Origin: Rhizomys pruinosus
Lineage: Eukaryota; Chordata; Mammalia; Rodentia; Spalacidae
Assembly: GCA_009823505.1 (NCBI GenBank)
Contig: VZQC01012405.1
Location: forward strand, 531,663 to 595,662
Length of the DNA: 64,000 bases
Direction: 5' to 3'
Part shown: positions 1 to 10,269 of the stretch, in pieces
Numbering within the stretch: the first letter of the stretch is position 1
Layout of the letters: every line of letters begins with the position of its first letter
Program-made: the position numbers and the translations under genes
Notes under the pieces: model-generated
The model's database searches: none
Told to the model about the DNA's origin: nothing
The model's input: the letters and a program-made list of their open reading frames with translations, nothing else

Positions 1-165
1 GATCTCAAAGTAGTTTTAATTTGCATTTCCCTGATGTATCAACATGTTGAACACCTTTAAAAATAGTTACTGGCCATTTGTGTTTCTTATTTTGAGAACT
101 GGGTTCATTTCATTAGCTCATGTTTTGTTTATAGTATTTAACTTTTGCAATCCTTTATATAGTCA
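1..165 (-). mobile_element. LINE-1 ORF2 fragment, 3' segment of an inverted copy
   Basis: Read on the - strand this resembles the part of L1 ORF2 coding for the segment around 'aaatggccaa...gttcaacat...cagggaaatgcaaat'. It is cut by the window start. See 185-310 for the oppositely oriented segment. Confidence 0.7.
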
Positions 166-184
166 ACATATCAACATACTCTCT

Positions 185-310
185 GAAGTATAACATATAA
201 ATGAAACTACATGAAATTAAAAAGTTTCTTCACAGCAAAGGAAACTATCAGTGGATTGAGTAGACAGCCTGTGCAATGGGAAAAAATATTTGCCAGCCGT
301 ACCTCAGAAG
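185..310 (+). mobile_element. LINE-1 ORF2 fragment, 5' segment in opposite orientation
   Basis: The + strand reads like the L1 ORF2 stretch that normally lies just 5' of the segment at 1-165 (cacagcaaaggaaactatc, then cagcctgtgcaatgggaaaa and tttgccagc). The head-to-head arrangement is the twin-priming (5' inversion) pattern of L1 insertions. Confidence 0.65.
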
Positions 311-439
311 TAATTTTTAGTACTTGTTTTAATATTTCCTAGTAGGTTTCTAACCCAAATTTGTCAGTAAGGCAGGCATTTTTAATGAAAAATTTAAAAA
401 GGGGAGATACAGTTACATATTAAACCTTTTTGTCCAAAA

Positions 440-1905
440 CTTTCAATTTAATCTTAAGACTAACCATGGGAAAAGATTTGTATGTTCTCACAGGTCAAAA
501 CGACACCAAGTCAAAGGCAGAGAAAGAATGGATACAGCCTTCCGACGTGTAGGTGTACCAAGAAATATCAGCAGAGAAGTTCACCAATCTTAATACTAAA
601 AGGAATAAAAGCCTCAGACTGCTACAGGCAGCAAACATCTCTGAGGACCATAGGTGTAACATCTGTTTACAGTGAGTCCTAACGAACTTTACCTTCTAGG
701 TGCAGCACAGTTTCAATATGAGAGACCTCCTTAACTCTTTTACATAGAACAAAGAAAAACAGGGTGGTAATGAAGTCATCCTTTAATGGTAAATTAGAGC
801 TGACTGTTATAGAAGTAATCTCTTATAAAACTGGAAAAACTGCTTTCTTTAATTGACTAATATACATAGGAACTGTAAAAAGGATTATTGTCTATTCAGA
901 AACAAATATAATACTAAAGTCTCTTTAAGTAGTTCATATAATTAATACAAGAGAGCACTGATAGCAGCAATGGATTATTCTGCCAAGGAGATGCTAGCCA
1001 GGGGACCCAAGCCCCCCCCCCCCAAAAAGGTTAAGGCTTATTGCCTGTAAACTGGGATATCTGCAAGAAAAGAGGTGGTAAGGTCCGCCCTGCTGTCAAT
1101 GACCTGATGTAACCATGGGAGGATTGTATCGAGATCGCACTTACAAGTATACAGTTGGTCTCTGGAATACCAGAGAGTGTTACCAAAGGCCACTGAACCA
1201 ATAAAGCAAATGTTGGTCTCCTTGAGTCAAGCAAAACTCCTCCACCAACATCAGCTACACCTCACTTGCTTGGAGATACTGTGCAGCAGTGGCAGCCATA
1301 TGTCTGTATATCCCAACTTTATTTGATTATTAGCTCTCTCCTTGGAGGAATAACTCGTGGATGTTGCCACAAGCTTATACCTTCTAGTGATTAGGAGATT
1401 TATATGCCACAGTAAGGCCTTGTCATCTCTCTCAGGGAAAAAAAAAAGTAATCCAGGGATTAACACACCATCCAAACATCTGTGTCTATACCAAAGTAAC
1501 CTACCATAATAACTAGCAATGTTTAAATACATATATATCTAATCGCTTATGCTTCATTAGCAGGATTGAAAGCCTGTCCCTGGGCAATCGGTCAGCTCAT
1601 GAAAGGAAACAGCCAGAACTGATTAGAGTCCAAAACGACATCTCCAGACAAAGTAGACTGTTGTGCTTCTTGTCCACCTGTGCCCCATCTCTAAGCCTAA
1701 GGAACAATCTGTGGAAGAGGGGGAGTGGTATATTGTAGGGGCTGCGATTGGGGTGAACGGTAAAACTATGACAATATAGTCTGGACACTTATTTGATCAA
1801 CTTGATTGAACATTCAAGCCCCTCCAGCTGGATGGTGGGAGCCTTGGGCTCTGTGGGCTGGGGCACAACTGCTTGCAAATTGGTTTTATATGAAGGATTC
1901 TTGTG
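440..1905 (+). mobile_element. Family A retroelement, copy 1 (L1-mobilised type, name unresolved)
   Basis: Aligns by eye along most of its length with 2640-4080 and with pieces at 28550-29475 and 44182-44400. It has a poly-C run (1013-1023), a conserved block near 1324-1360 (tagctctctccttggaggaa) and an A-run end at 1907-1918. No intact coding frame. Poly-A ends and target-site duplications on sister copies show mobilisation by L1 machinery. I cannot assign a Repbase name. Confidence 0.6.
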
Positions 1906-1936
1906 CTAAAAAAAAAAAGAGCTACATACTGACATT

Positions 1937-2451
1937 TGAACTAACTGGGAATATAAAATGCTAGTTGTTTTATTTATAGTTTGTATTGGGTTGGTCTCTA
2001 TATTTTTCTGAAATATACAACATCACAGTGTAACACTTTCTTTTACTTGTAGGACAATTTAAAGGAATTAAGCTTAAATTTTTACTTCCCAAATAAGTAG
2101 AAGTCTTAGTCCAGTCATATAGCGTTAAAGAGCAAAGTGTTTATTGGGTAAAATTTATTTAGCAGGTACTCAACTCTGCCCAAGCTTTATCCACCAAGTA
2201 TAGGATATTTTAAGGCTTAGTGAATTGTTTAGATTAGTTAAATTTAGGTGTAGGTTTTGGTGGAAATGGTAATACAACTGAACTAATTGGGAATATAAAA
2301 TGTTAATTGGTTTTATTTATAATTTGTATTGGGTTAAGGTATACAAATGGCCTATATATTTTTTCTGAATAACACAACATCACATTATAACACTTTCTTT
2401 TACTTGTAGGACAATTTAAAGGAACTAAGCTTAAATTTCCTTCCCAAATAA
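1937..2451 (+). repeat. Imperfect tandem duplication of about 345 bp (cores 1937-2098 and 2283-2451)
   Basis: Both cores open gaactaa.tgggaatataaaatg, contain acactttcttttacttgtag and end cttcccaaataagtag. Similarity is roughly 85-90 percent by eye. The spacer and distal parts match only weakly. It lies between the two family A copies. Confidence 0.7.
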
Positions 2452-2639
2452 GTAGCATACAGTCAATGAGAAACAGTTTGGGTAAATTTAATGAAAGCTT
2501 ATGCCTTGGCTCCTGTTTATGGGTATGTGTAATACAACTTAGGCATCTATAGGTCAAAACATAAAAACCTAAAAAAAAAAAGAGGGAGGTGGGAGGTGGG
2601 GTACTATCCTTTCTGGGATACAAATGGAAAACTCTGTGT

Positions 2640-4080
2640 TCCAATCCTATTGATAAATTTTCAATTTTTCTGATCTTGAAACTAACAATGGGAGGAGAAT
2701 TTTATGTTCCCACAGGTAAAAATCACCAATCTAAATGCCTGAAAACATACAACTTATGGCTGTGCAGGATGAACTGGGGAATGCCAGCAGAGAGGTTGAC
2801 CCATCTGAACATTAAGGAATGAGGAACCTCAGACTGCCTGAGTCACGGACACTGAGCATCTCTCTGAATAATATTGGGGTTGACTGTTTATAATGGACCC
2901 TAATGAAGTTTACCTTCCAGATGCTGAGAAACCTTCCTACCTCTCCCCTTTTTTAGGAAAAAGAAAAACATGATGGTAATGAAACCACTCCCTAACTGTA
3001 AACTAGAGCCAATTGTTACAGTGGTAATTTCCTATAAAACAGGCATAACGTATTAATTGATTGATAGGCATAGGAACTGTGAAAGGATATTTCTCTATCT
3101 AGAGCCAAATTCAATAGTAAAGTGTTTATAAGTTGTGTAATTAAGCAAAATATATTACTACAGGAAAGCTCTGACATCAGCAATGAATTATTCTGCCTAG
3201 GAGATGTTGGCTAGGGGATTCAAACCCGCCCCCCCCAAATTATAAAGGCCTTTTGCCTATAAGTGGGATATATGCAAGGAGAAAGGCAGTAAGTCCCTGT
3301 TGTCGAAGACCTGGTGTGAGCATGAAAAATGTTATGAGACGTCACTTGCTAGCGTACAACTGGCCTCTGAAATGCTAGAGAGCGTTACCAAAGGCCACTA
3401 AAGCAATACAGCAAAATATTGGTCTCCCTGAGACAAGCAAGACTCCTCCGTCAATATCAGCTACACCTCAACAGCCTGGAGATACTGTGCAACAGTGGCA
3501 GCCAAGTGTCTATATATATCCCAAATCTATTTGGCTATTAGCTCTCTCCTTGGAGGAATAACTCACAGCGGATGCCACAAGCTTATGTCCTCTAGTGGTT
3601 AGGAGATGTTATAAGCCACAATAAGAACTTGTCACCCTTTATAGAGAAACCACAGTTTGCGGATTAGCATACCATCCAAGCATCTGTGTCTATGCTCACA
3701 GCTTAGCTTGACATAATAATTGGTACTGCTTAAATGCCTGTACATCCAATAGCTTGTGCTTTGTTAGTATGACTAAAAAGGGTATCACTGGGAAAGCTGT
3801 CAACCCATGAAGGGAAACAACCTGAACAGACTGGAGTCCAAAATGACAACTCCAAAGAAATTAGACTGTTTTCTTCTCACCCACTTGTGCCCCTTTCCCA
3901 AAGCCCAGGGAACAAACTGCGGAAGAGGAGGCGTGGTAGATTGTAAGGGCTGTGGAGAGATAGGGGTGAATCATGAGACTACAGGAATATAGTCTGGACT
4001 CCTGATTGATCAACATGCCTGTGCATACAAGCTTCTCCAACTGGACTATGGGAACCTTGGGTTGTTCAAAATTTGGACAT
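2640..4080 (+). mobile_element. Family A retroelement, copy 2
   Basis: Colinear with copy 1 at an offset of about 2.2 kb: shared 'actaac.atggga', 'attctgcc.aggagatg.t', 'ttggaggaataactc' and 'atagtctggac' blocks, and a poly-C run near 3228. It is diverged from copy 1, with indels. An A-rich tail follows at 4160-4230. No coding potential seen. Confidence 0.6.
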
Positions 4081-4239
4081 AGATACTTGCAAAATGCACC
4101 AATTACTTAATTGTATGACATACTGAGTAACATCAATGTTATCTGCAAACAACTGTGTCATTGTATTGTAGAATCCCTTAAAAATAAATAAAAAAAATTA
4201 AAAAAAAAAGAAAAAAAAAGAAAGTAGACCAAAACACTT

Positions 4240-5540
4240 CTGCATTGTTTTGACCTTGTCAAAGTTATTCTTATTTTCTTATTAGAATCATATATTACCC
4301 AGTTCCACAGAAGATCTATTGATTATCCCAAGTCAACTTCTCAGGATATTTTTAATTATAGGATTTTGCAAATATCTTAAGTAGAAATATCAGTTTGTAA
4401 TTCTCCCTCACTTCTAGCTCCCAGCCTATAAGCATGGTCTGTCTGGGGGATGGGGTCTGTTCTACTAATAGAATGCCCACATAAACTGGATGCTGCTGTG
4501 TGTGCTTTACTTTAGGGATGTGCTATTGTCAATCTTTGGAAATTACCCTTCTTTCTCTGAAAGTCTTCTGATGTTATTATATATATATTTCTTGTGCTAT
4601 ATATTTCTTCTATTTGTCTTTCTTATCTTTCAGTGTTCCAGAGAGCTTATGATGCCCATCCAATGCATCAAATAATTTTTATCAGTCAACAATTATTTGC
4701 TGATCTCTGAATTTCTTTAACTGCATCCTTAGAGACATTTGGAGTCATTCACAGTGAAGCCTGCTCATTAATATCCAACATCTTCTTGATGTTTTGTACA
4801 ATTGTCAGCACTGTAGCTTATACAAATTTAGTGAGTCATCTTGAAGCAAAGAGTATCCTGGCATGCACGTTAATAGCAGAAAGAGGGACCTGGTGGAAAA
4901 TATAAACAGACCAGGAAGGATCACTCCAATGGCTCTTATCTGAATTGGCAGAAAACCAAATATACATTAGCCCTATGATCTACTACTGCAACAGACTAAC
5001 ATTTATATATGCATATAAAATATTTCTGAGATCCTCAATCCCTTTGGGAGCAGTCCAGTCTGAAGCAGTTCTAAATACATTCTAGATGAGTGCCCCTTTG
5101 ACTTCAAACCCAGGAAATGTGTAGTGATGCAAGGTGGCACTTTCTTTAATCCATCAGTATTTATTAATGGGCACTTTGTGCTAAGCATGATGTTCCTTAG
5201 AGTTTCGAAAAAGAACTTTGTCTTTTTGTTTCTCATAGAACGTTTTCAGGTTCTGTTTCCAGAAACCATTACTTATTATTGTGTATCATTTATCTCCAAA
5301 ATTCTTTAATGTTTTGTCCTGTTGGATTTTTTTTTTTTTTGCTGAAGATAAGGCTGATTGACCATTACTTCCTTTCCAGTATCTGACATAATTTCTTATA
5401 CAAAAAGCTATATAAACATTGTAGTAAATGAATAATAATTAGAGGAAGAATTTGAGAGAACATCAAAGCTTTGTTTGTTGGATTCTAGCAATTTTTGTCA
5501 TTATTAAGTGTGTCTCCAACAAAGATGATATTGATTCTCA
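4240..5540. other. AT-rich intergenic DNA, nothing recognised
   Basis: No gene or clear SINE. A weak L2-like stretch (5130-5190) and a poly-T run (5328-5340) are the only structure seen. Confidence 0.5.
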
Positions 5541-5619
5541 CTAGCCCATGGCCTTTCTCTGTTTCTTTCTGTCTCTGTCTCCCTGTCTGTCTCTCTCTGT
5601 GGTGGTGGTGATTAAAACA

Positions 5620-5675
5620 AACACCTTTCACTTGGGACATGAGATATATTCTACCACTGATCTACATCCCTATAT
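5620..5675 (-). mobile_element. ID-like SINE remnant
   Basis: The block 'attctaccactgatctacatccct' resembles the reverse complement of the ID/BC1 tRNA-Ala-derived 5' end. It is preceded by a TC-rich simple repeat (5557-5600). Diverged. Confidence 0.35.
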
Positions 5676-6016
5676 CTTACCAGTGACTCTGTAGAGGGTT
5701 TTTGGGAGGTGACTTTGTCTAAACATTAGTGTTCTTAGCTTAGATGCTCTCAGTACTTCTACCTGGCAGTTACTTTGTAGACAGAAGTGTTCTTGGATAA
5801 AATGCAGTAAAAGGAGGCATTTGCTTATTCTCTTTGCACAAATAAGACTATGTGTTATCAACTGTTAGGGAATTTATCTAGGTTTTTATCTTAATTTATG
5901 ATTTTATTATATCTCTTATATATGGGTAATTGTAGCTTTTGTATCCACTATGACAGAATGTCAACCACATGGTTAAATATAACTACTCTCAATGCTTCAT
6001 TTAAATATATGAACAA

Positions 6017-6161
6017 GCTGGGCATGGTGGTGCACGCCTTTAATCCTAACACTTGGGAGGCAGAGGCAGGTAGATCTTTGTGAGCTCAAGGCCAGCCTGG
6101 TGTACAGAGTGAGTTCCAGGACAGCTGGGGCTACAGGGAGACCCTGTCTCGAAAAGACAAA
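6017..6161 (+). mobile_element. B1 SINE
   Basis: 7SL-derived: gctgggcatggtggtgcacg at the start, tttaatcc, ggaggcagaggcagg, caaggccagcctgg and agaccctgtctcgaaaaga. Its tail runs into a TA/TATG microsatellite (6163-6230). Confidence 0.95.
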
Positions 6162-6162
6162 A

Positions 6163-6230
6163 TATTATGTATATATATGTATACATATATACATAATATA
6201 TGTATATATACATATATATACACATATAAA
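6163..6230. repeat. (TA/TATG/TACA)n microsatellite
   Basis: Alternating tatgtatatatatgtatacat-type repeat grown from the B1 tail. Confidence 0.85.
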
Positions 6231-6847
6231 CAATTCAGGAGTTTTGTCTTGAGGGTTCCAGTTGAATCTGGTTTCTATCAGATACATGGATCTCTCTTTG
6301 TGTGGGACTCCATTTGTTCTCAGGTGTTCTTTGTCTTGATGAATGGCAAAGAAGGGAGGTATTCAACAGTGGCTCCATTTTAAAGGATTACCTAATGCTC
6401 TCTGACAGCCACTCAAATGCATATTGCACACCAGGCTGTCATTTTGAGAGGCATAAGGTTAACTGTGAGATGGATATGAGGCTCAGGTTATTGTCTAGAA
6501 ACATAACATGAATTTCTTTTGAAGAAGCTGTGCAAATCCATACCGTAGAGGAAGAGTGCTATTTTCCATCTCAATCTTGTGCCCAGTTGAAATCAACTGC
6601 TATTAAGCCTTTGATCTCACACAGAATTCTAGAAATGAGCCAGAGGGATTAGAAAGTAAAATAGATCAGAATAGTCTAGAACCTTGCCAAATATGCTGAT
6701 GTATTTTTTTTTCAGTATCTAAGCACTTCAGAGAACCCCAAAACTAGGATGCTATTTCTTTGAAGGAGATTTTTTTAACCCTCCAAATTTCTTGTTTCTA
6801 TAAACTCTCCAATTGTAGGACAGAAACATGTATATCTCTATATCCAC

Positions 6848-6997
6848 ATTTTTTGGTCTTTTTGATACAGGGTTTCCCTGTAGCCCCAGCTGGCCTAGAA
6901 CTTGCTATATATACCAGGCTGGCCTCATCTCACAGAGATCCAATTCCCTGCTCTCCAGAGTTCAGGGATTAAAAATGTGTGCCACCACACCCAGCTC
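6848..6997 (-). mobile_element. B1 SINE
   Basis: Poly-T then gatacagggtttccctgtag, ggctggcctc and gccaccacacccagct, which is B1 read on the - strand. Moderately diverged. Confidence 0.9.
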
Positions 6998-6999
6998 TA

Positions 7000-7690
7000 T
7001 AACCACCTCTCTGGATTCTTGAATAGTAAAATATCTGATATTATGTTGGCTATTTTTTTTCATCCCGAGAACCCTTGAATTGTTCCCTCATTTGTTATTA
7101 ACAATTTAGGAATGCAGACAATTAAATATTCTAGATAAGAATAAATTTTTGTTGCATCCAGCTGAAATTTCTAGGTACCACTGTTCTGCTTGGCAGTCCA
7201 TCCATCTTTTGGCTTCTTTAACAGTCTTCTGACAAACAATTAATTGTAGAATGCTTTTTCTGTGATTGGCACTGAACTTGGACTGGAGATTCAGTAGTGC
7301 TCTGTGCTATGAATGACTGAACTCTGCCTGGTGTCAAACCCAAACACTGGAGACATGTTGAGGATATTTAACAAAAGGATCAATATATTTGAGTATGACT
7401 GTTGTAGTTAAAGGATGCTTTGGAGCAAGACAGGCTTTGTGTGCCCTGCTGTTGTTGCTGACCCTCTTAGGGGATTTTTATTCTAAGAGTACAAATAGTT
7501 CAGGACTTTTATAGGAATGAGAGAATGTTTGTTACATTTTCTGAGAGCTAGGATCAGTTTTATTATTTTTATTAATTTATTAGATCACAGGCATAGTTTA
7601 AAGAAACTTGTCTGTGTAATTTTGTTCCTTCAAACATCTGTGATCTCTTCCATATATTTCTTTTAATACTTTCTTTTCCATTCCAGTTTT
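7000..7690. other. Unique intergenic DNA
   Basis: No gene, SINE or simple repeat recognised. Confidence 0.5.
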
Positions 7691-7712
7691 TTCTTTATAA
7701 GAAGTACTTGAA

Positions 7713-8038
7713 AATAATCTATAAGTTAATTCCAAAATGTGTTTAGGAATTCACATTTTTCCCTTTAATTTTGGCATATGTGTGACATATTTTAGAGCAC
7801 TACAAATTGGAGGGAACAACAGCAACAAAAGGACTGGGTCAGATAATTGACCAAAACAGCAAACTTCTGCCCCAAACAGTAAACCTCTTCATAGAAAAAC
7901 TTTAAAAAGACTGAGAAGAAGATGCAAGACATGTATGGAAGATGCAATACATGAGCTCAGGTGAGGTGGGGGTCATGGAAGGGGGAATGAATCTAAATTG
8001 GATTGAGAAATGTGTGAAATGCACAAATCTTAAAAAAA
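7713..8038 (+). mobile_element. L1-type 3'-end insertion with target-site duplication (family B-like)
   Basis: Flanked by a 14-bp direct repeat AAGAAGTACTTGAA (7699-7712 and 8039-8052). It ends in a G-rich tract (gaggtgggggtcatgg), then attggattgagaaatgtgtg and poly-A. A G-rich tract and poly-A are typical of LINE-1 3' UTRs. The 5' end is truncated. Confidence 0.7.
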
Positions 8039-8099
8039 AAGAAGTACTTGAATGATCTCTTTGACTTATAGGCTAAAACAGGGGGTTTTCTAAGCATTC

Positions 8100-8102
<3 letters not shown>

Positions 8103-8139
<37 letters not shown>
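8103..8139. repeat. (TG)n microsatellite
   Basis: About 18 uninterrupted TG units, next to the 5'-truncated end of a B3 SINE. Confidence 0.95.
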
Positions 8140-8140
<1 letters not shown>

Positions 8141-8141
<1 letters not shown>

Positions 8142-8284
8142 CCATGTGCATGTGCCATGGAGTGCATGTGTAGGTCAGAGGACAACCTGCTGGAGTCAGT
8201 TATTACCTTCCATCCTGTGGATTGTAGGTACTGAACTGAGACTTGCTGATAAGTACCTGTGTCTTCGGAGCCATCTCGCTGGCC
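8141..8284 (-). mobile_element. B3 SINE (B2-related)
   Basis: aggtcagaggacaacctgc, ggagtcagtt..ttaccttcca and cggagccatctcgctggcc are diagnostic of B3 on the - strand. Confidence 0.85.
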
Positions 8285-8439
8285 ATAAAACAGCCAGTTG
8301 ACTTTTCTGGGAGTCAAGAAAATTAAACAGTCTCTGCCAAGGTACAGAATCATCTACCTTATATTTCTAATTACTATTCCATCTTGACAGGACCCTGTTA
8401 CTTTCTAACATTCATTTCTTGCAGATCATTATGAGCTCC

Positions 8440-8580
8440 TACAGTTGAATTCAACGAACATTCATTCACCAAGCATCCCTCAAATGCTACATATTTCACT
8501 GCATTCTGGGAGATACCAAGATGAATGAAAAATCAGTCCCATCCTATGGATTTCTTACAAATAACCGAGAAAAGGTAAAT
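8440..8580 (+). mobile_element. L2-like ancient LINE remnant
   Basis: 'ttcattcaccaagcatccct' followed by 'gggagataccaagatgaatg' resembles the L2 3' region. Strongly diverged. Confidence 0.4.
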
Positions 8581-8840
8581 GTGTTCAGAGAACTTTTGCA
8601 ACACCAGCTTTAATTCTTAAGTGCATTGATAAAATATTACAGTTCTGGACCTTGAGGTAACGCTTTTCATTTGGCCTTTCCCCTCTTTCCTTCTCTTTGT
8701 CCTCCTTTTGTGGACAACAATGGTATAATTCATTTTAATTGATGAGTATGACACATTTAGGTTTAGTTGTGAAAAATGCCTTCAACAAGCTGTCACTACA
8801 CCCGTGTGAGTGTGTGTCATTGTAACAAGGATGTGAGGCA

Positions 8841-8991
8841 TTTGAATGAGTTAGCTTTTTCATTCACTTTCTTCCATTCGTCATCATTTGAAAGGTATAT
8901 CTACCTTCTAAAGCAGAGATACAACATTTTTAGTAAAGGAACTATCAGTTTCCCAGGGCAAATGTGACTAGAGTTGCTTGTATCCTTTTTT
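8841..8991 (+). repeat. Left arm of a 151-bp perfect inverted repeat
   Basis: The reverse complement of 9836-9986, identical at every base as read. It is not a recognised SINE or LINE. It starts tttgaatgag and ends tatcctttttt. Identity stops abruptly at both ends. Confidence 0.95.
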
Positions 8992-9184
8992 GTTCTCCTC
9001 TTTACCTTCCTGGAAGAGAGCAAGCTCTCAGAAAAGGGACCAATAGTATCACTAGCAGGAATGCATGAATAACCTGGTACCCCTCCTTCCACCCTTCACA
9101 GAGATCCACAGGCTATGCATAGGAATTGAAGGAAGCGGAGAGAGGAGGTGATAGAGCCAAGCATAAAAATGATAATGTTGCCCA

Positions 9185-9640
9185 TTACTTACTGAACATT
9201 TGCTAGGTGCTGAGCTGTTTCAGTATGTTATCTCTAACCTTTATGCCACTCCTTCAGAGTGGCTATTTTTTTTTTTTTATTTCTGTATGTGTATGAATGT
9301 ATTGTCTGCATGCAAGTCTGTGCACCCGTGTCATGCAATGCCGCGGAGGTCAGAAGAGGGTCTTGGATTCCCCCGGAACTGGAGTTCTCCTGGAATTGGA
9401 GTTTCAGACGGCTCTCGGCTGCCATGTGGGTGCTGGGGATCGAACCCGGGTCCTCTGCAAGAGCGGTCGGCGCTCCTAACCGCTAGGCTATCTCTCCAGC
9501 CCCGGGAGTGGCTATTTTTATTCCTAATATATACATGAGCGGAACATCTTTGGAGAGGCAAAGTGATTTGATCCTGATTGTACTGCTGGTAGGCACCTTG
9601 TCAAACCCTGTTCCGCCTGATTCTAAAATGAGCTCCTCTT
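9185..9640 (+). mobile_element. MIR SINE split by a B2 insertion
   Basis: 'ttactgaacatttgctaggt' (9188 onward) matches the MIR opening of the 'tgagcacttactatgtgcca' type. The MIR-like remainder resumes after 9520 (gcaaagtgattt..). The B2 at 9271-9505 interrupts it. Confidence 0.55.
9271..9505 (-). mobile_element. Young B2 SINE with 17-bp internal duplication
   Basis: Ends gccatctctccagcccc-type on the - strand. TSD GAGTGGCTATTTTT at 9257-9270 and 9506-9519. It carries the tandem 17-bp unit (ggaactggagtt / ggaattggagtt) and an intact Pol III B box (GGTTCGATCC on the - strand). Confidence 0.95.
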
Positions 9641-9835
9641 TCTAACTAGGATTTTTCAGTCTTGTTTCATATAAGTTACTTCAGGAGGTTTAATAAATTC
9701 TATTTATACATTTATGATACTATTGAGAGATATGATTTTAAAGTATTTTTCTGGTTAAAACCTTTTTCAACATCATCTCTAGGTTTATTTTGGCATCCTC
9801 AGAACATTTTGGGGTGACAATAATGAAATCATTTG

Positions 9836-9986
9836 AAAAAAGGATACAAGCAACTCTAGTCACATTTGCCCTGGGAAACTGATAGTTCCTTTACTAAAAA
9901 TGTTGTATCTCTGCTTTAGAAGGTAGATATACCTTTCAAATGATGACGAATGGAAGAAAGTGAATGAAAAAGCTAACTCATTCAAA
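9836..9986 (-). repeat. Right arm of the 151-bp perfect inverted repeat
   Basis: The partner of 8841-8991, 844 bp away. The inner end is an A6 run. The 11-mer ATCATTTGAAA spans its inner junction (9828-9838) and also occurs within the left arm (8883-8893), a possible template-switch microhomology. Confidence 0.95.
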
Positions 9987-10115
9987 GGAATGAGTTTCCT
10001 AGGAAGGAGATGAAAGGTCAATTGTTGATGGTCTACAGATTATACTGTTACTTGACAAAGAGATATACAACACAGCCTGGGCTGCATGATGAGACTTCAA
10101 AGAAAGGAAAAGCCA

Positions 10116-10195
10116 GGGGCTAGGGATTTGCCTCAATGGTAGAATGTCTGCCATGCATAAGGCCCTGCAATTTGACACCAAGTGCAGAAGATGAA
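10116..10195 (+). mobile_element. ID SINE
   Basis: ggggctagggatttgcctca, tggtaga and aaggccctg match the ID/BC1 core. It is followed by an A/G-rich tail to about 10265. Confidence 0.85.
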
Positions 10196-10269
10196 GAGAA
10201 AGATGGGCAAAAAGAGGAAGTGGAAGAAGATTAGAAGAACTGAAAGGAAGAGGAGGATGAAGACAAGGA

